Positions 1 through 12,928 of a stretch of DNA of 64,000 nt are shown one piece after another (the first letter of the stretch is position 1; each line of letters begins with the position of its first letter). The DNA is from Embiotoca jacksoni. Lineage: Eukaryota; Chordata; Actinopteri; Embiotocidae. The notes below the pieces were generated by a model. That model was not told where the DNA came from, made no database searches, and worked only from the letters and a program-made list of their open reading frames with translations. Position numbers and translations under genes: made by a program. The stretch is taken from contig JAKOON010000021.1 of assembly GCA_022577435.1 (NCBI GenBank), positions 7,491,001 through 7,555,000 of the forward strand, written 5' to 3'.

Positions 1-312
1 TCATAAATACGTCCATGATCTTGTCAATACAAGTACTAAAATTCAAGATTAAAAAGTAACAACTGATGACATAGTGCTCAACACTACTGTTATGACTCAG
101 ATCTTTAACAGAACACACAATCCTGTGATTTATTACAGAGGAACATATTGTCCCCGACACGGCTAATGATTTATGTTGTTGAACGATTCCTGCATGTCGC
201 TTCTTTATGACACGTGATCGTTATTCATCTCCAGAGCAGTGAGTTACGTGTCAAATCACACATGTAGCGCCTGATCTTTGATCATCTTTAATACCGAGAG
301 TTTCTGTCTCAC

Positions 313-2178
313 CATGGCGATGTCGTACATGACGGAGATCTTGAACTCCCAGTCCATGAAGGTCTCATCTGGGTATGAAACCTTGTCATTCAGCACATAC
401 TGGATGAAAACAGGGACAGATCGTGTGTTTTAAATGACTTGTACATGAAATGATGCTGTGGTCTGGTAAAATCAGATTATTCTGCATTTATTTTTGTTGC
501 TTGTTTCTACTTTTGCACTGATGTGTGTGCATGCCGTACGTACTCTGAGCGACCCCCGCTCTGCGTACTCGAACACTCCGAACACACCCTGATCAAACTT
601 CACAGTGCCATAAAACTTTGTGAGGTTGTAATAGTCGATGTGCAGCAGCTGCAGGGGAAAAGGAAAAAAAAAAAAAGACATCGAACATTAGGCTAGAGCT
701 TGGATGAATATTAACAAAGAAAACAGTCAATAAAAGGAGATCAAATCAATGAAACCACAGCGTAAAAAAAACATCAGCTGCGTGTTCATCTCACCGCGTT
801 GAGTTCTATCTTCTGGGCTTTATTGAAGTTTCCATCCGAGTTTTTCAGCTCCTTCAGGATCACGATCTGGAAACATCACATCAGCACCGATCAAATTACA
901 TCTTGTACTCAGTGTAAAAGCAGTTTCATTCATTTCATTCATTACCTTCTTATCGTAGAACGCACGGCGGATCTTGAAATTCACGTTTTTCCTCTCCTTT
1001 TCAATCTGATCGGAGAAGATGAAGGTTACTGTAGAAACTCAAACCTCTCAGAGAAAATAAGCTTCTGCTTCACTTGATTGCAGGTTTCTGACTTTAGGAT
1101 GCTGCTAGTACTTTCTGAATGAGGCTGAGTGACAGGTTTACATCTTATCTACCTCCAGGGAGATGACGTTGTGTTCGTCGCTCTCCAGCAGTGTGATGAG
1201 ATCAGCGTTAACGTGGGACCAGCGCTTCCTGAGCAGCCGATCTCTCTGGTTCTGTCTGCACAAGGGGAAAAAAATACACCATTAGAGGATTAAATACTCA
1301 CACAGGGTAGACCTCTGGTTCCCAAGACATGCAACTAAATATGTGCTGGCCCTTATTTAGTGTCAGTTTTGTAAATTTTACACAACAATTTTAGCTAGTT
1401 CTAAAATCAGGACAAATTAGACCTTTTTCACTGAACATACAGGATGTACACTAGATATACGGAAATTTTAAGAAAATCTTTGATTAAATCATATTGTGTG
1501 CTATGGCATACCTGCAAAAAATAAAGGCAATGGTGGCCACGACAACCACTGTGACGGCCAACACGATGACGATGATGTTGTGAATTGCAGGGCCTGCGGT
1601 TGTAAGAACGAAGAAAGGAAAAATACACAACTTCATTTCAAAGTTAATGAAGTTAACGACTCGTTATGTAAATTTTGAATAACAGGACAACAAATAAAAC
1701 TGAGGCTAAAGACGTGCTTCATTTTTCTACCAGACTGCTGAAGACTAAGATTCACGCTCTCTGATCCTGCGAGGTTATGATGAGGATTGTAAACATGGTC
1801 TCTGATCACTTACATTGGAAGATCATTAGGAATTATTATCTTTTAACCACTAATCTGAAAAAAAAAAACCAGTTATTTATGGTTTGAACCAGCTTGAACG
1901 TGACATGAACATTTAAAAAGATGAACTCTCCCTGATCGTAGCAAATACGAGACAAACTGACCAACTGTCAGAGAGAACTTGTCACTTCATTGTCAGTTTT
2001 TATTTTAATCTAGTTTGTAACGCGTTGAAAAGCCTCCGACGAGATTCTGATCTTTAACGAACATTATTTCTTCACTATAAAACAAGAACACGACGAGTTT
2101 GATCTCAGATCACAATACTGCTGCCTGATAGCACATCATGTTCGCGAATGATCACTTACCGCTGTCAGCTAAGCTCAG

Positions 2179-2264
<86 letters not shown>

Positions 2265-5200
2265 GCCGTACGGTGTTCTGGTTTGAAATTAGGAAGTTTT
2301 CTCCCCCAGATGAAGGAAGGCTTCGTGTCCACCACTGTCGTTCGGTTGTGCTCAGTGTCGAAAGAGAATAAAATCTTGTACTGAGGACGACATGAAAGAA
2401 CGACAACATTTCAGCATAAAATCAAAAGCAAGAGATTCAAACAAAAATGTCAAAATAATGAACATAAGGTACCTTGTTGTCAGTGGTGGTGTAAATGACT
2501 GAGAAATTCACATCTCTGTCTCCATATTCGTCCAGCTTGTAGTATCCAGCACTTCCTGAACAAAACCATACAAACACCTTCATACACAAACAGTCCCTTT
2601 AATGGGTGTCTTCATTATAGAGGCTACCAGCTGGTGCACTGTGGTGTTTCGTGATATGATTCAACATGCATTTTTTTTTTTTTTGCAATCGGTGAAAAAA
2701 CAATTAAGACAGTCAGACCTCACATAATTAATTACCAGCTGGGGGTGTCACACCCCCAGTTACACACAGGCTACTTCCAGCTGCGGCCTGCGAGCTTATA
2801 ACGCATCATCTTTTCAGCATGTCAGTGAAAAACACAAGTTGATAAAAGTGACAGCAGTTGACAGCCTCCATCTGGTCGACCTCACGGCCACCAGTGTCGG
2901 CTCTCAGGTCAGCAGGATCCTGGGGAATGATCTGGAGGTTTTCACCGTCTTGGAGGAGATTTAAGTCCAGCCTTGCACACTTTAAATATTTCATCAGCTC
3001 ATTGTAGTAGTTCAATATGTTTGACTGGGACTAGTTTTAGGGCAAAAATGACTAAATGCTACGACCAGTATGCTAACATGCTGACAGTGTCACTGTTAAC
3101 ATGAAGGTCTGCATGCTTCCCATTTCAGCGTGTTATGTTTACCATGTGTAGGGGTCACTCAATGTGAAAATGGGGGCAGATTGCAGAGTACTGCTAAAGT
3201 GTGCAGCAACATTTCAGGCACGACCTTGAACGACCTTTACTCATCTGCACAGAGTCAGGACCCTGAAGAAAGCCCCGTCAGTCCTGACTGATCTTAGCCA
3301 GCCCCAAAGGGCTTACATTGCTTCTGTTTGGCCGCAGGCACTAAATACCAACATGCAGACAAATAGATTCTCTTTTCTCCCAGCTGCCATTGACCTTGAC
3401 CCAATGATAATAAAGACTTCCTTGATCCGCCATTCTTACCATTAAAGGATATGTCTCTGAAGTAATTCACGTTCATAAACTCCATCTGTTCCAGCTCCGT
3501 CTGATTTTTTTCAGCGATTTCTCTCATCACTTGGCCGATCAGCAGCACCGAGTCATGGTACGCAGCCACGTAGTCATTCATCTGCGCAGAGGGAGACAGA
3601 CAGATGGTTGGAACGGCTCTCAGTCAATTCCTGTCAGAACTGTTAACACACCGTTATTTAGAAAGAGGTGTTTCTGTACGGAAATATCCGAGATAGTTAC
3701 CTCAAAACAAAAACTGTCAAGTTAATGACTAAATAAAATCAGAGGTAACTGAGACTATGTCAATGTTTGGGTGTCCACTCACCTACCGTGTACTGGAGTC
3801 AGTACTCAGTAGGTGAGTGGACACCAATAACAGCTGCGTCCTCTAAAAATCAAAAGGGATAGTTCTTCATTTTGGTGCTCAGAAAAACCCGTGGAGGCAG
3901 CTAAGAAAGTCTTGCTAAATAGATAAATAAATAAACAAAAGCCTGTAAAAATCAGTTTTTCTTTAATATTTAATATTTATTTCCCTAAATGTCCAACCCT
4001 TATTTCACAGCGTGATTTTGGACTCCCGCGTCCTCACCGTCTTGTTGCCTTTTTGGTCGGAGTTGGTGAAGTAATTTCTGGTGTTGGGCATCGTCAGCAC
4101 AAACACGTTCTTCATCTCTGGCATGGAAGATGTGTTGGTGTAGTAGATGTCACTGTGTGGAGGAGGCGGAGGGGATGCTGTTAATTTACAGAGCTGCATG
4201 CGCATCATACTTCACAGGAATACCTCATTCCCATGTTTACATAGATACATCTTTAGACTCGTACTTTAAAAGTCATTTCTTTTTTTTTTTTATCACAGCG
4301 AAATTTCAAAAGATCAAAAAAGACTGAACAATATGTACAAATATAACCTTAACTATTAATGGAAATTATTAAATGTCAGTGTCAGAGCCATATATTCACA
4401 CAAATATTAGTAAATAGTTAAATTAGTAATTTTAGCTGTATAGTTTCTGACCCCGACTTTGCCAGATACAGATAATGGATGGATAATTGTGCTTGTTAGG
4501 TAGTTTAGTAAAAGCTGCAGTCTAGACACAAAATTCTTTGATTGTGCTCACCATGTTGAGCATTGTTGTACTTGCAGTGCTTTAATTGGTTATTGAATTG
4601 ACCGTGTTTTACCTGGATTGTATTTGAAGACTTAAGTAAAGGTTTTTTTTAGGGTTAGTTCACCTTCCACCTTACCAACATAAACTGTGATTGTCTGTAG
4701 GTGGGCAGACAGAAAATATACATTTATATACAATAACTGTTTCAAAAAAAAAAAAAAAAATCATTATGCTACGAAATGGTAATTTTATGCACGTATCCAC
4801 ATTCGTTATCGCTATTATAGACAAAATGAGGAACAGGTGATTTTAAAAGGTCAGCCCATCGTGTATCCATTACTTTGAGCTTACTGTTTCGGCTGAGTAT
4901 TCATTGCTTTTGGCAAACTGTCCACGACAATGAGTGAAAACATGTCGCCGTAACAAATACGGGAAGTACCAGAAAAGAGGAGAAAGACGAGATAAAAAAA
5001 AAACACGACTAAGTTAGAGATGCGAAAAGAGATGAAAGAATACGCGACACTGACTTGTAAAGATCGATGAGGATGAAGAGAATATCGCTGCCGTCTGTCG
5101 CGTTAGAGGCATTTTTCGCCTCCATTATGTCCGTCGGTGACCCGCACATGATGAACACTGCAAACAAAGCGGTGGCATGTTTAACCTGTAGGTGGCTATA

Positions 5201-8164
5201 AAACTCTGATTTACATGTATATCGCCACTTCAACCTTTAAAAGTTAGTACCAAACTAAAATGTTTGGTCGCATCAGCGTGAAACAAAAGAAATACAGAGT
5301 CTTAATTTGAAGCTGACTAAAAACAGTCATTATCAACCTCTAAAAGTCACTTAGAAATGTTTTTTTTTTTTTAAAGTATAAAGAGAGCTCCTGTAGGAAA
5401 CAGAGTGTATTGTGTAAATAAATAAAAACTGTAAACGTACAATGGCTTGTCCTGTTTCTGGGTGATTTAAGTACGTTTATCAGGTCTTCAGGTCTGCGCA
5501 GAACCACTCGATTCACTTCTTTGGCAAACCCGTTCATGTCGGCATCCAGTGCATTCATATACCTGCAGAAGAAAACCACTGTGAATTCCTCCTTAAAAAA
5601 AAAAAGAACATATTTACAGACCTTTGGACTATTGACTCTAACAATTTTACATTTTAAATGCCAGAATCACCTGATTGTATAATAAAGATCCAGAGTTTCT
5701 CTTTGAAGACACCACCTGAGTGACTCACCAGAAGCAGTCCTCGGTGTTGGCACTCTTCTTGTAAACATAGGCCGTGTCCCACTGAGGTTTGACCACGTTG
5801 ATCTCTGACCAGAAGTTAATGAAGAACCAGGAGAGCTTGCGGGCGGGCGGCAGGAGTCGCTGAAGGTTGAGCGTGTTGTCGCAGGAGACGCCGAAGCTTC
5901 CCGCCGAGATGACGGGTGTCTTCAACTTCATGCCGAAATTAGCACTGACAGGAGACAATGAGAAACAGGAAAGGGATGAGAGAGAGAGACAGATGATGGT
6001 GTCTACACTGTTGGGATAAAGGGAATAATGTCCCCAATGCAAAGTGAGTGTATTTGTATTTTAGATACGTTAACGGTGTTTGGTTTTTTTCCAATAATCG
6101 GAACAACTGTGGACATGAAGGCCAGAAAAACCAGCACTTACTCAAATATCGTGAAGGTAGCAATGGTGCAGGTGGGCCCGAGCACAGCACATCCCAAACT
6201 ATTTGATTCCTGCAAAATAAAACGGAGCGCAGTGTGAGTCTTTGTCGGTTCACCGCTACCTGGAGGACAGGAGGCTGATGATGTCATTGGGGACAGGAGG
6301 CTGATGATGTCATTGGGGACAGGAGGCTGATGATGTCATTGGGGACAGGAGGCTGATGGTGTCATTGGGGACAGGAGGCTGATGATGTCATTGGGGACAG
6401 GAGGCTGATGATGTCATTGGGGACAGGAGGCTGATGGTGTCATTGGGGACAGGAGGCTGATGGTGTCATTGGGGACAGGAGGCTGATGATGTCATTGGGG
6501 ACAGGAGGCTGATGGTGTCATTGGGGACAGGAGGCTGATGGCGTCATTGGGGACAGGAGGCTGATGACGTCATTGGGGACAGGAGGCTGATGACGTCATT
6601 GGGGACAGGTGTGTCTCAGGCGGGAGAGTGGGCCGTCCACTAATTGCGGGGTTGGTGGTTAATACTGATGGTGATTACAACACGGGAAGCCACGTGCAAC
6701 ACATGCAGCTCAGGTGGTTGAATAGTTAAAACACACAGTTGCTCGGCAACGGCAAAGTGGACAGGTCTAGAAGCTCCACTGGCTAACAGTTTAGTGAAAT
6801 GTAAAGACACAGAGGGAAAATATGAGGCGGTTGTGAAGATCAACATTTTCCTCAGACGTAGCTATGATCTAAGTTATGAAAACAACCTCACCACGAGTAA
6901 AATTGCAATATATTTGTTTTAAACATTCAACGAAAGATGAACTTCTGCCATTTCTGTAAACGTCAGAACACACGTCACAACTCAGGAACTTGAGGCCCGT
7001 ACCTTTTTTTTTTAAACTTAATTTAACTTAACTTAAACGTTTTCAGTTCCAACGTTGTGAAAATATAGTTAAAAAAAAAAAAAAAAAAAGGCCTTGCGGT
7101 TCACTGTTGTCTAAACTGAACTGGGGAAAATGAAGCTTAGAGCCTGATCGGTTCTGTTGCAGATGTTAATCCCGAGACACAAAACCAGCTGTGCGTGTTG
7201 ACGGAGGTGTTGAACTCACCATGAGGTTGGTGAGCTCCGACACTCCTTCACACTGAGTGCTCACGCAGCCTACTCGCGGATACAATGTCGTGTCGAAGCC
7301 TCCGAAGTTGGCCGTAATATTGAACTTCACATCTGTAACGTGGTCGTGAGCAGAAAGACAAGGATCCAGATGTTACTGTGCAGGACTCCTGAATGCTGCG
7401 ATGTCAAAGAAGGTTACTTTCCAAAACTTTAACCGAGCAGGTTAAATCTAGCAAAAAATCTGCTAATGACAATAATCACAAATCCAGTTTTTGTCTACTT
7501 TTGTGTCATAATTCACTGAACAGTAGATTTGCTATCACAGAAAACTGAAGTAGAAACCGAAATAAACGGTGTGGTGCTAACTAGACAGTCATTATAACAG
7601 TAATAATAACATCTGGCAGGAGGTGCAGGGGTGAATTAACCCGACAAATTTATAAATTTGTATTTGACCAAGCAATCACAAACACCAGAGGCCTTTAACT
7701 AATGTAGCATATTAATCCATCCACAAGTCACAATTTATAGCCTAATAACTTATCACACAGACCAAAGGTCCTTTTGGTTTATTGTATAATGACCCATTAA
7801 TTTTTTGCAAAAATAATACATAAACAAATTTATTCAAATTGCAAAAGCTATTCACACATTAATTTAGTTACATACACAGTTGATCATGTTCTCACACTAC
7901 AGATCAAAGTATTATTACCTATATTTCTCTGTACACATGTTTAGATGTTCATATTTAATTACCTTGTGCAGCATTAATTGCTGAGTCCTTCTCTATGGCC
8001 TCTAATATTGTTCCCCCCACGTACTTCAGGCTCCAGGGAGACTCTTCATCATCCAGCAGGATCACATTCATTGTATCGCCGTCCAGACACGGTCTGGTGC
8101 TCAGACACGGAGTTACAAGAACCCCCAAGGTGAACAAACACAAGCACCATGTACCTCGGCCCAT
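313..8164 (-). CDS. gucy2c: Guanylate cyclase 2C (guanylin/uroguanylin receptor), 5' part, truncated by left window edge
   Basis: This encodes the single-pass receptor that makes cGMP in gut epithelium when guanylin peptides bind. Coding exons, 5' to 3': 8164-7963, 7332-7220, 6209-6142, 5944-5729, 5562-5441, 5157-5055, 4152-4038, 3581-3440, 2555-2473, 2380-2272, 2168-2160 (microexon), 1593-1512, 1255-1153, 1005-946, 866-795, 648-544, 399-313. All phases join, giving 597 residues of a protein that is about 1073 aa in human. Residues 1-21 or so form a signal peptide. The extracellular receptor domain carries PVISAGSFGVSCD, LLPPARKL and TEDCFW, which match the mammalian receptor closely. The membrane segment (IIVIVLAVTVVVATIAFIF) is near residue 435. 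The kinase-homology domain follows, with IDYYNLTKFYGTVK and SYPDETFMDWEFKIS. The rest of that domain and the cyclase domain lie off the left edge. I chose the ATG at 8164; the frame is open further upstream only from a GTG. Confidence 0.95.
2160..2168 (-). other. gucy2c: 9-nt microexon of gucy2c (optional)
   Basis: The minus strand reads ...GAGCTTAG, then CTGACAGCG, then GTAAGTG. The nine bases have a clean AG acceptor and a near-perfect donor. They sit between the last extracellular exon (ending 2272) and the transmembrane exon (starting 1593), both in phase 1. Inclusion adds Asp-Ser-Gly to the juxtamembrane stretch (EHPDSGPAIHN). Skipping keeps the frame (EHRPAIHN), so both forms are possible. 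The intron on its 5' side is only 103 nt and is mostly (CA)n on the transcript strand. Confidence 0.55.
2181..2262. repeat. (GT)n microsatellite, 82 bp, in gucy2c intron
   Basis: Pure GT dinucleotides fill most of the 103-nt intron between the last extracellular exon and the candidate microexon. The gucy2c pre-mRNA would carry (CA)41 here. Confidence 0.97.
3770..3825. repeat. 56-bp near-perfect palindrome (hairpin) in gucy2c intron
   Basis: The arms 3770-3786 and 3809-3825 are exact 17-bp inverted copies (GGTGTCCACTCACCTAC and its complement). A further six-base pairing (GTACTG with CAGTAC) and a four-base loop GAGT lie inside. It sits in the intron between the exons ending at 4038 and starting at 3581. 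It could be a collapsed MITE or a structured RNA; I cannot tell which. Confidence 0.9.
6265..6609. repeat. 26-bp minisatellite, about 13 copies, in gucy2c intron
   Basis: The unit GGGGACAGGAGGCTGATGRT plus GTCATT repeats every 26 bases, with ctgatg at 6275, 6301, 6327 and so on up to 6587. Copies differ mainly at two positions (GATGATGTC, GATGGTGTC, GATGGCGTC, GATGACGTC). The last two copies read ATGACGTCAT, which contains the full CRE palindrome TGACGTCA. The array lies in the intron between the exons at 7220 and 6209. Confidence 0.97.
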
Positions 8165-8215
8165 TCTCAGCACTGAGGTCACTGTGTATATTTATGGTCT
8201 GTTAAAGAGAGTCCA
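8165..8215 (-). promoter_or_regulatory. Possible gucy2c proximal promoter
   Basis: Immediately upstream of the gucy2c ATG the minus strand reads CCATAAATATAC. This could act as a weak TATA box. The plus strand reads TTTATGG at 8191-8197, which fits the CDX2 consensus, and GTTAAAG follows as an HNF1-like half site. CDX2 and HNF factors are known to drive the mammalian gene in intestine, so the motifs are in a sensible place. They are short, and I infer the function. Confidence 0.25.
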
Positions 8216-9878
8216 TGGTACGCTGAAGGCTTTTTTTCCCCCCACTTGATCCACTGATCCAGAGTCCAGTAAGTGTACCGTGTCTTGAAGTCCCCAAACA
8301 ATCCAAAAACGTCCTCTTCACTTTTGGTCTGCGGACATAAATTTTTGTCCAATTCACAGAGTCCGTCCTGAAAAGTATAATGTACACAAGCAATATCCAG
8401 GACCCGAGTTTTCTCTTCTGGGATGTGTGCCTTCCAGCTTCACGCCTCATTTGTTCCTCTGAGCAGCCGCTCACCCGTCCTTTCTACAGCACCATGTTAA
8501 TATACAACCTTTAAAGACACAGAGGCAGGCCATATAAATTTCTCCGTCTTGTTGTGCAGGCTTGAAACAGACAAACACACAGAGCGCATGTTTCAGCTGG
8601 TTGTTTAGTTGATTTACTGCTAACACACAAAGATTATTCAATAACAAATTACTTTAATATTTCAGTAAAAATAAGACAACCGGTTTTTTTTTTATATATA
8701 TATCGGTGTGATTTAAGCCTAAATAATCTGAGTGATGATGACAATCACTGTGTGATGGTGAGATTTTGCACACATGTAACTTCTGGAAAACAATCTAACA
8801 TCCTGTAATATTGTAGAGGGCATTTATCGGGACTGAGGTGTGAGGTGACGGCTATAGTGATGCTCAGTGGATACATCTGTCCATCACACGATGCAGCGTA
8901 TGTCTCTAAGGAACAATACCTCCCTCGTAGACAGTCGAAGTTAAACAGGAACAACACTTGTTTTTTAGTGGCATTTAACAAACACCATTTACCCTCGAGA
9001 GGATGCTGAAGTATGACAAATAAATTAAAGTAAAATATATGAACTTTATTTGTCATTTAGGGTTCAGGTGAAGCAATGTAATTATCTACATTAATAAACC
9101 GAAGTTTGTTTGGCTCATCTGTTCTGGAAAGTTCAGTTTGAATCACTTTTAAGCAAAACAAGGTTGCATTTAAATTAATAGAAATCAGCCGGCAGGAATG
9201 AACAAATGAGCTCTCGCTCTGTCCTGTCTGACATAGAAACAGTGATGAAAAGAACAATTATTGGAAAGTTTGTTGGGAACGAAAACAGATTTGGTAAGAA
9301 ACAAAAGACACTTCGAGATAGAAACAGTTGGAATGACAAAACAACAGAAGACATCTGTGTGCGTGTGTCCTCGTGTACACCTCAGAGATATGAAGGCAGA
9401 TAGCAATCAGACACACACCTCATAAACGTATAAATTTCTGAATGACACCTGAGAAGTATTGAAGGGAAAAAAAAAGAGAAGAACAAAGGTTGTTCAGGCT
9501 GTAAAACTCCTCACAGATAGCGTGCCTGTACTGTGAAACCACACACACACCTGTTGATTCACTTCAAGAGGCTTTTTCTCCTGCTTATCTGCACCACATG
9601 TGGATGTCCAGACTCTGCAATACAGTCACTGGGGACTGAATGAAGTCTATATTAAAGTCATTATTACCAACTGAGAGTGCTCTCACTCAGTTAATACGAT
9701 CTCTCCGCTTGAATTAAATCTAAATTATTTTACACACAGTCAGACACACACAGCCGCACACAAAAACACACTCAAAATTATCAGTCGACGACTAAATGCA
9801 CTTCCTCTCCACATCACAAATATGTTGTTAATCACTGTGACATCGAGGGAACCAACCTGAACATGGCAATAAAAGTTT

Positions 9879-9953
<75 letters not shown>

Positions 9954-10118
9954 TACGTAGACAACAAAATGATACAAGTAAAAATAAAGCAATAAATATG
10001 TTAGTTAAATTACATTTAAAATGCAGTGGCGTGGTGAACTGACTGAGGGAATGAAGTTGTGGGAACTGAAGCTGGCAGAAGAACACGTTGGGATTATTGA
10101 TTGATTTTACCACCCCAC
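8216..10118. other. Gene-poor interval upstream of gucy2c
   Basis: No exon with conserved protein similarity is visible on either strand. The interval holds AT-rich unique sequence, a short (TA)n run near 8695 and a (GT)n tract at 9883-9948. Short open frames here have no recognisable family. Confidence 0.7.
9883..9948. repeat. (TG)n microsatellite
   Basis: About 33 uninterrupted TG dinucleotides in intergenic DNA between gucy2c and csdc2. Confidence 0.97.
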
Positions 10119-11340
10119 CACCAAAGTTTAGACTTTTCTATGTATCTTAATAGATGTGACCTAAAACATCTTCAGATTTTCAAACAAGTCCAGAAAGAGA
10201 GAGCAAAATACATCAGACTCGGTCATTTATTTTTTAAGGAAAATGATCCAACATTACAGATGTGTGAGTGTGAGGTATGTGAACCTTTGTTGTGAGAGTC
10301 ATTATATAAACTTTATCTGTAACTGTTGATCAGTTCTGCACTTTGGTTTGAAGGGATTTCAGCCCGTTCCTGCATACAGAGCAGCTGCATCTCTGACATG
10401 CTGGTGAGTTTCCCCACATGAACGATCACTTGAGGTCTTTCTACAACATTACCATTAGATTCAGTTCAGCACTTTGACTGCCATTTCAAAACATTAACTT
10501 TATTTTTCCTTAACCATTCTTTGACAGAACAATTTTTGTGTCATTGTCTTGCTGCATGATATACTTTCTCGAAATTCAGTTCATTGAGTTGATTCGGGAC
10601 TCATTGTTTCATCACTGACGCCAAGCCGTCCTGGCCCAGATGCAGCAAAACAGGCCCAAACCATGATACTACCACCACCATGTTTCACAGATAAGGTTCT
10701 TACGTTGGACTGCGTGTGTTTTTTCTTTCTCCAAACATAATGCTTTTCATTTAGTTTGGTCTCATCTGTCCACAAAACATGTTTGCAGCAGCCTTCTGGC
10801 TCGTCCATGTAATCTTTAGCAAACTTCAGTAGGGCAGAAATGTTCTTTTTGGAGTCCGATAGCTTTCTGCCCTTCAGTGTTCAGTGGTCTCCTGATGGTG
10901 GACTCATGGACATTAACATTAGTCAATGTGTGAAGAGCTCATGGATAGTGTAACCTTTTCTAGCCTGATGAGCATCAACAACTCTTTCTCTGCTCAGACT
11001 GTGACTGATTCCTGTTCTTTAAATAAAACGAGGTGCCCACTCACACCTGATTCATTGATTCTCATTCTCAATTGATTCTATCATTGATTGAACACACCTG
11101 AGTCTAATTTCACCTTCAAATTAACTGCTAATCTTGGAAGTTAACTTACTTTTACCACACTTTTCACAGATATGTAATATTAGATCATTCTTCTCAATTA
11201 ATAGAGTACCAAGTATTATATTTTAGTGTCATTTGTTAAATTGGGTTCTTCTTATTTTCTTTTAGGATGGTAAAAATCTGATGATGTTTTAGGATATATT
11301 TCTGAAGAATATATATTCACAGATGGTAAGTCAGGAAACC
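10119..11340 (-). mobile_element. Decayed Tc1/mariner-type DNA transposon with long terminal inverted repeats
   Basis: The two ends are diverged inverted copies. The left end has CCTAAAACATCTTCAGATTTT and the right end has AAATCTGATGATGTTTTAGG. On the minus strand (10581-10808) a fragment of Tc1 transposase reads LWTDETKLN followed by VKHGGGSIMVWACFAASGPG, which includes the first catalytic Asp region of the DDE domain. The coding part is interrupted and too short to be active. The outer limits are approximate. Confidence 0.85.
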
Positions 11341-12150
11341 TGTCAGAAAAACAGTCCTGTTAGGAGCTGGTTCCTATGATTTCTTTAATCAGAGAAATCA
11401 GGTGCTCAAATTAAAACAATTCAAACTTTTGACTACAATAAGACATATTGCTACAATTTTGAGGTTTACAAGATACCGATCAATATAAAACGTCACGTCT
11501 AAAAACTAAACAAACACAGTATGTATGAATCGGACCAAAGTCCTCTCATTACCACCTCATGATTAACCTCATGTTTGCTTTCTTTGTCATTTTCATATTA
11601 TCATTGTCTATTCTATTGATTTCTCTTTATACCTGAAACATTTTCAGCCTCACTTTCTTTTTCTTTTCTTTTTTTTCAAATATATTCAATAGGCTTATTT
11701 TACCCTCTTAATATTCTTCGAACTCACACACATAGGCATCATGAAAGCAGTGCACCCACTGAGAGAACCTGAAAACGATGAAAACAAGGCATTAAAATCA
11801 GACATTTCTATTTACATTCATACATTTTTCTGTATTTTTTTTTTCATCCCACTGTGCTGTAAGGATGAAGTGTGACAGACCTGGTAAATAGATGTCCTGT
11901 GTCTTTATTTGTTTGACATAAAAAGGCAGAGAAGATTTGAAAAGTTAAATGGGACAGTTCACGTTTCTCTCCTTCTCCTCATTCTCCTCAACACATTACT
12001 GACATCTAGTGGTCAGAATTATTGTCTTAACAAAACAGGCTAATGATAAACAGTAGTTTACTATTCTCTGTATTATTACACTTGCACATTTCAAATGCTG
12101 TTTTTATTGTGTACATTTGCAGTAGTGTATATTTTTGTACTTATCTGGAA

Positions 12151-12188
<38 letters not shown>

Positions 12189-12780
12189 GTTAATGTTTCT
12201 CACTTTGTATAGCTACTTGTCTCTTATGTTAGTTTTTGATTGTAATGTATCATAACACCAAGACAAATTTCTTGAATGTAAAAATATTACTTATTGGCGA
12301 TAAACTGATTCTGAACTCTAAAACAGTTTTGTATAATAGAGTATATTCTGCTGTGTCTTTGAGTGTCTCGGTCTGTCAGCGGCGGCCTTTGTTTCTTGTC
12401 AGCGAGATGAAAGCCTATTTTTGCCCATTTGTGTTTTTTGTCATGACCTTTTTCACTGACTCTCATGTCTTAAAGCCACCAAAGACAGTCATGTAATTGA
12501 ATCAGCAGGTTATCAGTGCAGGGATGCCCTCTAATGGACAGGACATGGACATGAAACAAGACGAAAACCACATGCAGATGAATATTTCCCAAAATCGTGC
12601 ACAGCTGTCTGAGAAATTGAGACAGAGCTCGTTGCAAAAACTTTGTCAAAGTTAAGAGGGCTCTTAAAATAACTGCCCTAGTTATTCCACTTTGTACTAA
12701 CACCAAGAAGGATCGGAGAGACGGAGAGAAAATCCAGCCTCAGAAAAAAACAGAACAGTCTCTAAACACACTGCCACACA
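11341..12780. other. Gene-poor AT-rich interval
   Basis: I see no conserved exon. The stretch holds a short (TA)n run at about 12156-12181 and poly-pyrimidine runs near 11650-11675. Open frames are short and lack family features. Confidence 0.65.
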
Positions 12781-12803
12781 GGTCTGTGAATACAGTAGTA
12801 AGT

Positions 12804-12809
12804 TTTATT
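12804..12809 (-). terminator. csdc2: Candidate csdc2 poly(A) signal
   Basis: This is the first AATAAA I find on the minus strand downstream of the csdc2 stop, at plus-strand TTTATT. It would give a 3' UTR of about 3 kb that contains a DNA element at 12929-13370. The assignment rests only on the hexamer. Confidence 0.3.
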
Positions 12810-12928
12810 CAAACGATAAAAGACAAGTGTCACAGTAATCTGACAAAAATAAAAGTGCTTGCGAACACAATCAAACTTGGCTCTCTCACATGTAAAAGAA
12901 ACCAAACAGATACAGTGTGCTACTATTG

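Noticed and set aside
2138..2409. Frames of alternating Cys-Val or Thr-His
   Set aside because: They are translations of (GT)n/(CA)n microsatellites. The same holds at 9832, 24165, 40529, 44496 and 50680.
6265..6609. Regular direct repeats suggestive of a CRISPR array
   Set aside because: The 26-bp units follow each other with no unique spacers and the window is a vertebrate genome, so this is a minisatellite.
8165..8182. Upstream extension of gucy2c from codon 8182
   Set aside because: The codon is GTG, not ATG. The ATG at 8164 begins a normal signal peptide.
10581..10808. A functional transposase gene
   Set aside because: Only a short fragment of the DDE domain is left, and the flanking parts are frame-broken.
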